Source: Antitrichia curtipendula
Taxonomy: Eukaryota > Streptophyta > Bryopsida > Hypnales > Leucodontaceae
NCBI GenBank assembly: GCA_951230915.1
Contig: OX579634.1
Coordinates: forward strand, 48,373,570 to 48,437,569
Direction: 5' to 3'
DNA length: 64,000 nucleotides
The translations under genes were made by a program, and so were the position numbers. Position 1 is the first letter of the stretch, and every line of letters starts with the position of its first letter. Below are positions 45,940 to 58,408 of this stretch, piece by piece. The notes under the pieces are model-generated. The model was not told the DNA's origin and searched no databases. It saw only the letters and a list, made by a program, of their open reading frames with translations.

Positions 45940-47760
45940 ATACACACTAATACAATTGGAATCAATGGTGTCCTGGGTGGTGGTGATTGAAGTGTACATA
46001 TACAACATAATGAACAGGGTCGTCCAGATGACATCAAGTCACAACGTCAAGATGTCACGACGCATGACGTGACGTGACCCATTGACCTCAAAGTCCTCCA
46101 TGATGGAATATTTTAACAATTTGGATGGAGTATCATAAAGTTTTCTAAAAAATGACATAAATTAGACTAATATATTCATTAGTAGTAATACATTTGATTT
46201 CATTGAATTTTTTTTTTAGTTTTGGATTTAGGATTAAGGTTGTTAAGATTTTGATAGAATTATGACAAAATCACAACATGTTATGACTTGACATCATGTG
46301 GAAACTCCAAGGCACATTAGTATAGACACCTTGCATTATGAAGTGCATGTTATTTGTGATGATAATGACATTATTCTCAATATTCCCTTCTTTCCTCCAA
46401 CATCATCAAGTGTTATTTCTTCTTGTACTCTGTACACAAAAATGCTTGGCCAACCATAGTGCGAAGGTTAGCTAAACCAAAGTGCCCAAAAAGAAATAAA
46501 AACTATTTCTTGGAAATGAAGTCATTGCAATTGTATAAAATACTTTTTTTAATCTGGTGTATTAGGGATAAAGAAGTTAAAATTCACTAGAACAAAATAA
46601 TGACCACCTCAACTGGATGAAAAACAACTATTTGATCCATATGACTACTTTGCAATTGCAAGCATGGTTATTGTAAACACCAAGTCTGATGTGTATATTG
46701 TTGAAGTTGCAAGATAGTTGTGAAAACAAGTAAAGAATTAGAAAAAAAATGACAAAGTTTGCAATAATTGATTATATACTAATTCTTTCAATCCATACAC
46801 ATTACAAAAACTTCTTGCTTCTTGCTTTAAATATGCTCATGTATTCATACTTGACATGTAGAATTTGATCTTGTTTTGAAGAATATCCATTCATCTTATG
46901 TTTATGGTGTCTGTAACAACTTGTCAAGACTACATTCAAATTTTATTTTGCTAGGTTTTGTTTTTGAATTTTTTGTCATAGCATACGAATAGAACATCAG
47001 ATTGTTTTGAAAATTTACATATAGACTTTATTGAAATCTTTTACAACCTCTGCTTTATAAAACAAAATTTAGACTATTTTTCCAAAAGTTATGAGTGTTC
47101 AAAAATCTAGAGGTATTGAGTAAATTGTGGTTTAGGTCTTTCTTGATTGAGTGCGGATTATCCATCTCTAAATTGGTTTTATCCTTGATAGAAGTCTTTC
47201 TTGTAATTTTGTAGAGTGAACTATGATATTAGAAGTTGAAGATGCTAGTATGGTTGAATTGACTAAATTTAAACTACACATTATTTTAAAAGACATTCAA
47301 AGCTTGTCAGTGAGAAAAATTGTATTGAACATTTTTGTTATAAATTCCAATACTAATCAAGGATCAGTTGGAATGTACCAATTTACGCCATGCACTCCAG
47401 CTCATGTTGAAAGTTCATTTGCTCAAAATCTTAATATGAGCACCTCAACTTTCAAAGAGCTGAGAATCAAACTTCTTAAAAGTTTGATGATTTACAATAA
47501 AAGTTTTAAGTCATGAGTTGCATTTGAAACTTACTGTAACTCAAAACTTCAATGTAACTCCTTGGTTAAGCACTAGTCGCAAATGTCCCTACAACTCAAA
47601 AACAATTATAAAGTTGTGCATTCAAGTATATCCTTCTATCTTTGCAAGCCCTATTTCAATCCCTATATATCTTGTGCTTGTGAATTCAATCCCTCTTGTC
47701 CCAACGCTTGTGAATTTAGCTAAGAATTTGAGTTGATAGTGCTTTTATACATAGCACTTG
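45940..47760. other. AT-rich stretch, nothing recognised
   Basis: There is no recognisable coding sequence. Frames of 97 and 72 codons at 47223-47736 lie just beyond the 3' end of the decayed pogo-like gene and resemble nothing known; they could be element 3' sequence. Confidence 0.5.
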
Positions 47761-47761
47761 G

Positions 47762-49023
47762 TTATAGTTTGTTAATTAGTGCATCTTTATTGAAGGGACA
47801 AATCCATGTGAAACTAATACTTTTGATATTAAGAGGGGGTTAATGCCCTTCTCAATGCCAAAGAAATCTAATACGCTAAGGTTTGATTTTGGCTAGCTAA
47901 TTAGATTACAAGAAGTCCAAAAATCCATGTGTTCTTTGAAAAGTGTTTTGAACGGCTTGAAAAAAATCATGTCTAATGGTTGCATAGCATGGGAGGTGTG
48001 GCTAAGTAAGGTTAGTAGGTCAAGTCATGCTTTTCTCGCTTCTACTACAACATCCAATGTCACATAACTAGTGTGTATGTCTAGAATGAACAAATATCTA
48101 TGCTTCCTAGAAATGTCGTTCTTGCTTCTCAGACTTTCTAGAAAGTGTGAGATTCATATACTAGAGAGATAGCTCGTCATCCAAGCTCTTCCTTGCATGC
48201 TCATGGTTGCCCTTAGTTCAAACCTCTCTATATAATTTTGGCGTAAAAGCATCCTCTTGAAAATATAGAAAGACGGTATGGCTAATCTTGTTGCATTCAT
48301 GCAAACTAAAACCAAAAGCGACTCTTACTAGTTGAGAATGATGGAGTGGATGCAACACGCTAATATTCATTAAAATGAGACAAAGTGTAGTCTCAATTTT
48401 ATCTTCGACTCGAAGATAAATCGTTATAACTATTTAATTTTGAGACTATTTGGTAATTTGAGACTTTCATATGTTAATATATATAAAAACCTTTGATTGC
48501 CCAAAGGTTGCACTTGCATTTTATCTTCGACTCGAGGATAAAATCACTAAAACGGTTTTAGGGTTGAAGTCTCAAAATGACCATTTTGTCTCATTTTAAC
48601 GAATTTGGCCATAGTATGACTATGCCACTATTGTCTCTTTTAGCATGTGTTCCTATCATCACAATTCCAAATGTATTCGTGCAAGGTATACAAGTCATTT
48701 GAATTATTATAGAAGCTATCAAGATTTGCCTTGAATAAGCCTCTTGCCCATGATGCTTGTATGGTTTGCAATGTCAGGTTTACAACGTCAAGTTTAGGTG
48801 CTGATTTTTAAACCATCAAAACCAAACATCCTCTAGTATCCCATTTTAAATCACTTGACCCTACACATTGTAGGCCAATCAAACTCTTGTGCATGCTCAG
48901 CAAGTATATCACAATTTGTTGTTCCTCTTCTTTGATCAAAATACCCACATATCCCTCTTTCTACTATTCCTCACTATAGTACCACTCTCTAAATGTTGAA
49001 TACATAATGCCATGGATTAATTC
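47762..49023 (-). pseudogene. Decayed pogo/Tigger-type transposase
   Basis: Read on the minus strand through stops, this is a DDE_1 (pogo/Tigger/jerky-like) transposase. From 49023 an HTH_psq-like segment, LIHGIMYSTFREWYYSEE, leads to KEEEQQIVIYLLSMHKSLIGL. Next come SWARGLFKANLDSFYNNSND and IWNCDD, with the first catalytic D at 48655-48660. After a 240-bp MITE the protein resumes with IPSFYIFKRMLLRQNYIERF, TMSMQGRAWMTSYLSS, ISHFLESL and RYLFILDIHTSYVTLD (second D codon 48079-48081). LLTLLSHTSHAMQPLD (third D codon 47971-47973) follows, and NIKSISFTWICPFNKDAL lies near the C-terminus, stop at 47762. Thirty-five residues separate the second and third D. At least six stops or frame changes plus the MITE make it inactive. 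Confidence 0.75.
48365..48604. mobile_element. MITE inserted in the pogo-like transposase
   Basis: The left ATTCATTAAAATGAGACAAA and right inverse (TTTTGTCTCATTTTAACGAAT) are terminal inverted repeats. Inner inverted blocks TTATCTTCGACTCGAAGATAAA and TTATCTTCGACTCGAGGATAA also occur. It splits the transposase reading between its first and second catalytic aspartates, which shows it arrived after that gene. No clear duplication of the target was seen. Confidence 0.7.
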
Positions 49024-50270
49024 TTGCAGCACCATACGTGGTCATATCTTGATCATATGTTGCTATTGCCCACGTCATAGATTTTTTTGTCCATAGCTAA
49101 TTTTTTCCACACCTTCTCGTTGGCAAGTACTAGCTTGTGCATGCTTATCCTACTCACTCTCTTGCTTGTCACCTCATGCAGGGTCTTAAACTTTAGCTAT
49201 ATCCTCAACAACCTAAGATGATGGTCTAGTCTGACGTCTTGAACGAGCCAATCCTCTCCTTCGCTAAATTTGCCCATCTTGAGCATGGATATTGTAGATA
49301 AAAACTATAGTAGGAACCCATTGATGACTTTACCTTTCACCGCCAATCTTGTGCAGTTGTTGCTATGCATGGAAGGGATTCTTGCACCTCATGTCCGCTT
49401 CAAAGTTGTGTTTGTAATTCACCACAATTCAATCTCATTGAATCAGAAAAGTTGTGTATTACATTTGTTGCCCTCATTGTAGAGGCTCAGTGTCACTGTT
49501 GATATTGCCTCTATAAGTTGTATAAAAGCCATCTCCAGTCTCTTGGTTCGGAGCATATTCCTCATCTCTCTCCTCATCTATATAATATAAATCCTCAAAT
49601 GTGGTGCCATGGTTTTGTGCTATTGCCTTCTATTAGAATTCTGAAGTTTTGAATAAAATAATCTAATTTTTTCAAGTTGGTATTCATAGCCTGAAACTTG
49701 CAAACATAAAATGAAGTAAATGGAGTGGTGCCTAAACCGCTCATTTAATTACACATAGTCAAGATCCAAATCTCAAATTTTCAGCCATAAATTTTTCAAT
49801 TTTTACAATGTTATTGATGATATTTTGTTAGATTCAATACATGTAAATGAACAAGTGGATGATCTAAAGTCGCCCAACTAGAATTAGATTATCAAATATG
49901 ATGTCCACCATTATTGTTAATGCAAATCCATTTGTTGTGATATTTCAACAAACAAATTTCTAATGAAGGCAATCACAATTTTTGCCCATAAAAAAACTAC
50001 TACCTCGTCTATATGTCATCTAGTTTTGGTTACTTTGAATGAATGAAACTCCCCATCATGTTCCCCTCATTTATGAAAATAGGTCACCTTGTCTTGTGCA
50101 AATGGGACCTTGGTTAAAAATAACTTTTATATATACTTTAATGTATGTATCAAAGTCTTGAGCATCAAAATTTACTACTAAACTTTCAATTGTGCCACTC
50201 ATAATCTCAACCAAGTCACATGGCTTATTTAGAAGTGGATTTTCTTGGATCATCTTGTCATGTGGCATTT
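49024..50270 (-). pseudogene. Decayed coding upstream of the pogo-like transposase
   Basis: Further minus-strand coding-like segments precede the transposase domain. 50071-50268 is an open frame (KPCDLVEIMSGTIESLVVNF). 49489-49620 reads HGTTFEDLYYIDEERDEEYA and GDGFYTTYRGNINSDTEPLQ. About 49090-49277 reads MGKFSEGEDWLVQDVRLDHH and RVSRISMHKLVLANEKVWKK. Between them are several stops. They may be the N-terminal part of the same transposase, a second element gene, or a captured host fragment. I do not recognise the sequence. Confidence 0.35.
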
Positions 50271-50279
50271 AGATAGAAG

Positions 50280-51212
50280 CACCTAATTGTAACTCATTTA
50301 GTTCTCCAACACCTAAAAATGGCTTGAAATTAACATTTCTATGATTCAAAACCAAATAATACAATTTTTAAGAAGCGATCATTAAAAAATGAGGAAACTT
50401 ACTGTCAACTAGAAATTGTAAACATTGTACATTTACAGACACCAAATGTACAAAAAATACATAATGTCAGTTTAATGTACACTTTTGGTAATGGATCTAC
50501 AACCAAAAAGTCCATGCCGGAGGAACCGCACCACATATCCTCAAGCTCGTAGCTATTTGTATGTGGCAAATCACAAACCCAAAAATACAGAACTAGACTT
50601 TGGGGTTGATTGCAAGAAACATCTGCATAATTTGGTACAGTACACCTGAATTTTTCCATTAGTACATTAGGTACCTAGAGATCAGGGTATACACTTGTCA
50701 CTTGTCCAACATGGTTTGCTTTCCAGACGATTCTAAACCAGTACCAGATGGAGACCATTAACATATTCAAGACGAAGGACTGAAAGTTGCATCAAATTTT
50801 CATTTGCCACGAACAAAAGCTGAAACTTGTAGAAATTTGTGCGAGTTAAAAATGCAAAAATGGTTTCAACTCCCGCAATCAACATAAGAATATCAAATGC
50901 ATGAATGCACACATTCAGGCAATAGCAAGAACTCACACACGCAGAGAGAAGAAAAGAATTTTTAAATTCAACTGCGAATTTCCAATCATAAGACATCAAA
51001 CAATCAACTGTGGCGAGAATTGTACAGTTCATACCATAAACTCGACTAACAGTCGGAAATAATCTGCGCGTCGATGAAAGACCACGAGAAATTTTAGTTT
51101 CCACATGATCTCAAAACTACATAATTACTGAAAATAAATACTGCCTCGACTAGCACCTGCACTCGAACATATTCAACCCAAAGGAACCACCTCCACAATC
51201 GAATACCAAAAC
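50280..51212 (-). other. Downstream flank / possible 3' UTR of RPS27a
   Basis: It holds no recognised gene. Minus-strand frames of 84 and 123 codons (50405-50659 and 50733-51104) match nothing known and may be chance. The region nearest 51212 would contain the RPS27a 3' UTR, but I see no decisive polyadenylation signal. Confidence 0.4.
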
Positions 51213-51823
<611 letters not shown>

Positions 51824-51884
51824 GGCTGGAGGCCTGCACGCCCCTCCTCCTGTGGGCTCAGCAGCTGGAGCGGTGCGTCGTCGC

Positions 51885-52010
51885 CTGAACAAAGGAGAGA
51901 AGAAGAACTCTGTTAGGGCTTTTTTCAGAGTTTATTCGTCTGCCAATTAGGGTTTCATCCACCATTGAACCACGTTCATCCAGTATAAATCATCTTCTAA
52001 ATTGAGCCCA
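51885..52010 (-). promoter_or_regulatory. RPS27a promoter/leader: telo-box and site II
   Basis: On the minus strand, a telo-box AAACCCTAA (51947-51955) and a site II element TGGGCT (52005-52010) lie about 125-190 bp upstream of the ATG. This pair is typical of plant ribosomal-protein genes (TCP and Purα-type factors). A pyrimidine-rich tract ending TTTGTTCAG at 51885 looks like a 3' splice site, so the 5' leader may contain an intron; its donor is not identified. Confidence 0.6.
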
Positions 52011-53811
52011 CCGGAAAGAGTGAAGCTCAAGTTTTACCTCAAACCTGCGTTCCAAGCAGGACAGACTAAGCTTATCACCACATGCCGATGTTTGTGAAAT
52101 ATTCTTGGATACTATCTCTATTATCATTCAAAAAAACAATTTTTGATAATATTCTTCTTCTAGAAATTTAGGCACTTATTTTTAGAACTACTTAATTTTC
52201 AAATCTGCTAATTGTCTATTATATGTGCATTCCTCATTTTTACATAAGCCCTTAGATTCATTTGTCGCACACTTCTTGTCTTCCACATCTTTAAGTCACA
52301 TGTAGCAAGCATAACATTATAAACAATATATAGTTGAACATGGGTCCCAAAACACTATCAAAGACTTAAGAGAATAGGCATAAAGCAAGGCATCACCTTT
52401 TGAATGAACAAGGTGAGTTAGGCCACCTCATTCTCTAAAAGATCATTCTTTCTTAGATACTTGGACTTTATTCAAGTAATTGGGACCCCTCTATAACCAT
52501 TGAATAATGTTATGAGGTTGGAATTACATTCTCTTGCAACTTTGATTAGTTTTGAGTGTTTTTTCAACTTCATAAATATAGGTAGCATTCACTCTCTTCA
52601 AAGTTAATTTTCATCCAATAAGAATGTCTAGGAATGTGATGATAGACAAGTTACATCTCATAAAATATTAATGGTTTCTTTTAGATGTGCACTATGCTTT
52701 ATAACTAAAATTAAAATTAGTCAAGGATTCAAGTATTTCTTTATCATAAAATTATATACATATACAAATTTGTATTATTTCAAATACTATTGCTACTAAA
52801 ATCAATGTTAATATTATGCCACGTTGATAACCTCATAACTGTAGCCTATCATTCCTAAATTCAAGTATTAAAAATATAAATTATATTTTTGATGACTTAT
52901 TGGAGTTAAATGTGAATGTTACAAATAAATTTGTCAAAGATTTGATGCACATTAATTTTCTAAATTCATTAATTATAATACATCTAAAATTTTGGTCAAA
53001 CCCATTAAGTATTGAAGGGTTAAATACCAAAGTTGTTTTGAATGATGCAACACTTAGCTTATAAAAAATAATTCTTCATCATATTTTTACTTGCATTGGC
53101 TAATTTGTTGATGTAGTATGTAGATTTTAATGACTTTGTGTTGAATGTGTTAGTATAGTACTATGTGTGAATGAAAATAATTTAATACTATTTTTTTTTG
53201 GAAAGAACAAAATATTAAGAATTCTATGAAGAATTTGAAAAATGCCCAATTAGAAGTTGATCATAATTTAAGCAAGCTTTCAAATGACCTATTTATGTCT
53301 AAGGATGCTAATTTTGTGGCCCTACTAATAGTATAATATTACGTTTATCTTTAAGTTCTATTACACATTTGATTTTGTTAAAAAGTAAGATCAATGACTA
53401 ATCAATGTACATATTAAAATGTTTAATTCTAAAAATGATCAAAGCTATTTAACTATAAAAATCCTTAAGAAAACCCAAACCTCAACAAATATAAAAATCT
53501 ATTATAAAGTGAACTTTAGAAAAAAAAATGAATTTATAAATTATTTTAAAGAAAAATTATAAACTATGATTTTTAGATCAAATCCAACAATCATGTCTAT
53601 GATAAAGGAGATCTTGATCAGTTAGAGCTTGATAAATATACAAATTTTCAAGTTTAAAGAACAACCTACTCTAAAAAAATTGCAAGAAAGATGTCTACAT
53701 TTAAGCAAATTTAATCTCAAAACATAATTCCATAATAAAATAATGATTTTTTAAGCTCAAATAATCCTTGCATTCCCTACTACATTTTCAAAGTATGAAG
53801 CTACAGTTTAA

Positions 53812-53951
53812 GGGCTAGCTTATGTGTGGAGTTGGAAGCCGGTGAAGCCCACCAATTAGTACTAGAATGGGGGTCTGGTCTTTTTGAAAATTCCATTCCA
53901 CTTCTAATTAGTGGGCTTTACCAACCCTCAACTCCACATGGAAGCCAGTCC
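53812..53951. mobile_element. Short MITE with ~60-bp inverted ends
   Basis: The left GGGCTAGCTTATGTGTGGAG and then AAGCCCACCAATTAGTACTA + GAATGG are mirrored by CCATTCCACTTCTAATTAGT + GGGCTT and CTCCACATGGAAGCCAGTCC. The 140-bp unit is almost entirely inverted repeat. No target duplication was identified. Confidence 0.65.
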
Positions 53952-54110
53952 AACGATGCTAGCATCTGAGCATAGAAATGCAAGCCTACAAGACTTGAGC
54001 ATATGTATAAGTAGATACTTTACAACTATTCGAGGTGCTTATCTTATAAACACCTACAATGTAGATATTTTTAACATAAATATACTATAATCATGGAAGG
54101 ATTCTAGAAT
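53948..54110 (+). repeat. Dispersed repeat C, copy 1
   Basis: Shares CCAACGATGCTAGC, a GAGCAT..AA block, TACAAGACTTGA, CTACAA or TACAACTATTCGAGGTG and ATAAACACCTA.AAT with 56713-56860 in the same orientation. Function is unknown. Confidence 0.5.
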
Positions 54111-54710
54111 ATAAACACCTATAATATAAGTGTATAGACTCCTATACTCATATGCTCATGATTCTAGGCTCACATAATAATAACCATGGAAGCTACTCCT
54201 AAGTGTCTAAGGAAGTCCTTCTTTGACTTTTGCTCTTAAACTTCTATTATGTAATGTCACTAAATGACATTCAAACAATAAAATGCTCAAACATTAAGAG
54301 AAGAGACTCTCTCTATTTTTGGTTTTGATTTGAACTTAGAAAATAGAGATTACTATGTTACGTTTTTATTCCATTTCAAAACTAACTTTGGAAAATCTCC
54401 AAACTCAATGAGCTATTGCAATTTGATGCTCTATGTATTAAAATCAAAATAATACAATACTGTATGCATTTCATTTGTAATTTTTCTTTAAAATTAATTT
54501 TCAAGGTCAAATTACATAATAGTATTTCTCATTCTAACCTTCATTTTTGGCCAAAATTCCACATTATTTAAGTATATATTCTAGTTGAAATAGTTTTATG
54601 TGCATATTACACTTTAAAAAATTACAATGATTTGATTTTTCCACCAAAATTTCTTCAAAAATCAAATTTGATTTGAAAAATTATTTATTTGAAATAAAAA
54701 AATTATCAAT

Positions 54711-54765
54711 ATTAATTTAATATCAATACCAATATCAATATCAATATCAATATATCAATCAATTT
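54711..54765. repeat. (ATCAAT)n-like simple repeat
   Basis: Repeated TATCAATA hexamers with small interruptions. Degenerate ~36-bp repeats (TTTGAATAAAGG / TTTTGAATGGAG) follow to about 54900. Confidence 0.8.
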
Positions 54766-56712
54766 AATAAAGATATAATTTACGTTGATAGTGGTGATTT
54801 GAATAAAGGTCATCACCAATGGCATTTTGAATAAAGGCCGCTATCGAGGGTGTTTTGAATGGAGTCATCACTAGTATGTTTTGGATGAAAAAACAACCCA
54901 ATCACTTATAAAGTTTCACACTATTTTTTATGTCTACTTTTATCTCTTAGAGAAATTTCAAATCAAACTCTAAAATATTGCAGTGATTTGAGGTTTGAAA
55001 GTGATTCAAATACTCATATTCTAAGCAAGGCTAAAATCTTCGTCTATATTTATTTTTAAACAAATTGAACTATAGTATCTTAAGCTAACTTATTCAAGTA
55101 CATCTTTCAAAAAGTTTAGAGTAAAAATCTCCATTAATTGCAAGTTCAATGAGCCTAAATTTCAAGAAATAGGTTTTTCTAGCCCTTCCCAAAGGTGATG
55201 TTTTGTCTTTCAACATTTTTAGAAAAAAATCCATATATTAAAATCTTATGCAATTAAGACAATATGGATTGAGTTTATATGTAAAAAAAGAATACAAAAA
55301 AAATTCATATTCATCTTTGAAAAAATTATATAGTGGAAGGTGGTACTTGATGAAAGAGAAACCAAAACCACTAATAACTTTGATAATATATTGAGAGATA
55401 TCAATCCTAATAGTAAAAATATTCTAGTAAGCAATATATATTGTGTGTTCTGGTTTTTAATTGGAAAATTGAGTTAAGAAACAACTTTATATGTATTTTC
55501 TACCCTCATTGCCCCCCAAATAAATCACTTCATAATTTTCATCCCATTATTTGGAATTGAATTGTTCACTTTTTTTTTTGTCTAATATCAATCCATATAA
55601 CTCAATAAAATAAATTAATCTTCTATTAGAATATATATTTAGCAATCCAACTTGACATTGAATAATCAATTCTCCACCAATCACATTTTGAGAATTCAAT
55701 GGGACTTAGGACATAGTGTGAAATGGCCCTTACTCTCTACTCCTCCTCTCATCTTTTTACACATGTTAGGACATAACTCCCTATGACAAAGGTAGTCACC
55801 AAAATACTCTAATTATTGAACAAATACGTGCATTTTTTTTTCTATAGTTTATAATGCAGTCATCCTTGTGACCTTTTAGGTCTACAAAGTCTTTACAAAA
55901 ACCACCTCACTCCATGTATAAGACCTATTTTAGCACCTAAGAAATCACCCAATAACCATGGGAAGATGTTGAGGACATTATGTGTCCTTTGGATGGTCAA
56001 TCAAGCTTTGTGCATATAAAAGAATGGATAATTTGCATCCAAATTTTTAAATGCAACTTTATTGATGCTCTAACTACATCATTGAGCTAGGTTCAAGACA
56101 TTTTAGTTAAATTTTTTTTTAATATAGAGTAGTTTTTCCAAAAATGGTACACAATCTAGTGTATTTCAATACTTTGAGTTTTTCTCCTTACAACTTGATT
56201 TTGACATTCAAATTTTTTTTTATTTTGAAAAAATCCAGTAAAATAAAGCTTTTGAAGTGCACTTTCTACTCCACCTAGAATTTTTTTTAAATTCTTTAAA
56301 TTCAACATTTTAGTCAAGTTGAAGTCAAGGATCTATAACCACATTCTAAATATGGAGTGACCAATTTCTTTTACTCCACAATATTCTATACTATAATGTA
56401 CTTCTATTCTGAAAATTTTATATTTTTTGAACACAATTTGTGATTAATATGAATTTCCTTCATTTTTCTTCAAAAGTTCATGGTAGTTTGAAATTTCTAC
56501 CAATAATTTTGAAAATTTTATAAAGAATATTAGACATGTGATCTCATCTTTGAAAAATAACACCAAAAAGATACACTTATAAATAGAGAAGAAATGGAGG
56601 ATACAAAATGGCGGACTTTAAAGTTTGACTATATGGTTATGGGCACTATTCTTTAGGAGTTGAAGTCTTGCAACAACCTATGATATATTTATTTTTCAAT
56701 AAGCGAGATTTG

Positions 56713-56860
56713 GGCCAACAATGCTAGCGTGTGAGTGAAGAGCCATGAACTTACAAGCCTTGAACCTAGTTGTAGGTACCTACAACCATTTGAAGGTGTT
56801 TATAACATATGTACCTATAACATGGATAGAGTTTATAATATAGGTATCTATAATATCTTT
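56713..56860 (+). repeat. Dispersed repeat C, copy 2
   Basis: Colinear with 53948-54110 (CCAACAATGCTAGC, TACAAGCCTTGAAC, TACAACCATTTGAAGGTG, TTTATAACATATGTACCTAT). The copy is diverged and has no coding potential. Confidence 0.5.
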
Positions 56861-58172
56861 GATTAATTGTGTCCATTTTAGTAAATATTGTAATAATTTA
56901 GATGAGTAAGATGACCATTATGGATGCATTTTTTGTTGGTTTTGGGATAGTCTAGCAGCTCCTTTGGATCAATTGGGCAGCACACTTCAAAGATTCATAA
57001 TAAATTCAAACTTTGTCAAAAATATGTAATTTCAATTGCTCTCTTCATTGTCCATATTTGTCTTTATGTAAAAAAAATTTAAAACTTCAACAATGCCATG
57101 AGGACAAATTAGTCATTTTGCTTGTAATAGGTTAGTTTACCTTACGATAAAGATAGAGAGGAGCACCAACATATTTGAGTGCATATCATTTAAGTGAGAG
57201 TTGTCCTTGCATTTTTCGATCCCATGCCCTCTTTAATGGCAAACGCCATAGAAAAAAGAGACTTGGATGATGTAGATCTATAGACTCCATCATAGGTTAG
57301 TGGGTTTGAAAGGTTTACTGTAATAAAATTTTGAAGAAGTTGAATTTCAATCAACTTCAACAATATCAAATACATCCAATGGTGTCATAGATTGTAAAAG
57401 CACTAATCATAGAGTATAGTAAAATGTGAGTTTGTGTTACTATGCAAAATCATATTTTAGTTTTCCTACTAATAATATATATAGACTATGCAATAAAAAT
57501 AAAAATGATTTTATGATATATTTATGACTTTTGCTTTTTCATTTAAAGGGTAGTCACAATTGAATTTTGTCCCTAAACTTCTTTTTCTTTGAACTTGTTG
57601 AAAATGCAATTTGTAAAATTTATAGGAAAACATATCAAGAAGACCAGTGAACTTGTTGAAGAACCTATAGTATACTATGACTATTGGAAGTTGTAAGTGC
57701 TATTGCAATTGATGGTGAATATTAGAAATAAATCCAAAAATCTTGGAAGTGATGTTGATATTGTAATAGCAAGCTATTGTCCACACTTAACAATTGTTGG
57801 TAAACTGTAATTGCTAATTGTTTGGAAATAGAAAAGCAAGCCAAATGGGGCACCCTTAATTGCCCCTCCAAAATCAAATTCGAACACATATTATTGTGTA
57901 CTAGTTATCACTCTCAATTATCTTGCGAGTAGGAGGTAAAGTTTTCACCTTTCAGTTATCGTTTTTGTAGATAATCAATGTTGTTGGCCAAGTGCATAAT
58001 TATTTAATTTAAAATTAGATTAAATATTTTTTTTGTGGTAATTTGGAAATATGTCCTTAGTAATTTGGAATATAGAAAAGAATTTTTTATTAAAGTGTCC
58101 ATCAATTCTGGATTTTTTATAGAATTGGCTTTTTAAATTTTGTGCTTGATGAAATCTGCATAACCATTACTC

Positions 58173-58408
58173 ATGTTTTTCAGCCCCTATGGAGGGTTGC
58201 AGGTTCTCTAGAATTCCCAAACTCTCGAACTATGCCGTAGCAACTGCATGATGTGGTAAAAGAACTACCACGTCATATAAAAAAAAATTAGAAAAAAAAT
58301 TAATTTTTTTGTTCATCTTCTCTTTTGACAGCGATTGTTCTTTTATTGCCGGGAGAACAACGCCGGAAATAGGCCCGAAATGGCCCTCTTGACCCTCCCA
58401 AAAAACAT
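58173..58408 (-). mobile_element. MITE family M, copy 2
   Basis: Begins ATGTTTTTCAGCCC and ends TCCCAAAAAACAT, giving short inverted tips. Homologous to 30669-30959 in the opposite orientation (CCCAAACTCTCGAACTATGC against the complement of GCAATTTCAGAGTTTGGG; ACAACGCCGGAAATAGGCCC). It is about 55 bp shorter, mainly in the A-rich centre. Confidence 0.6.
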
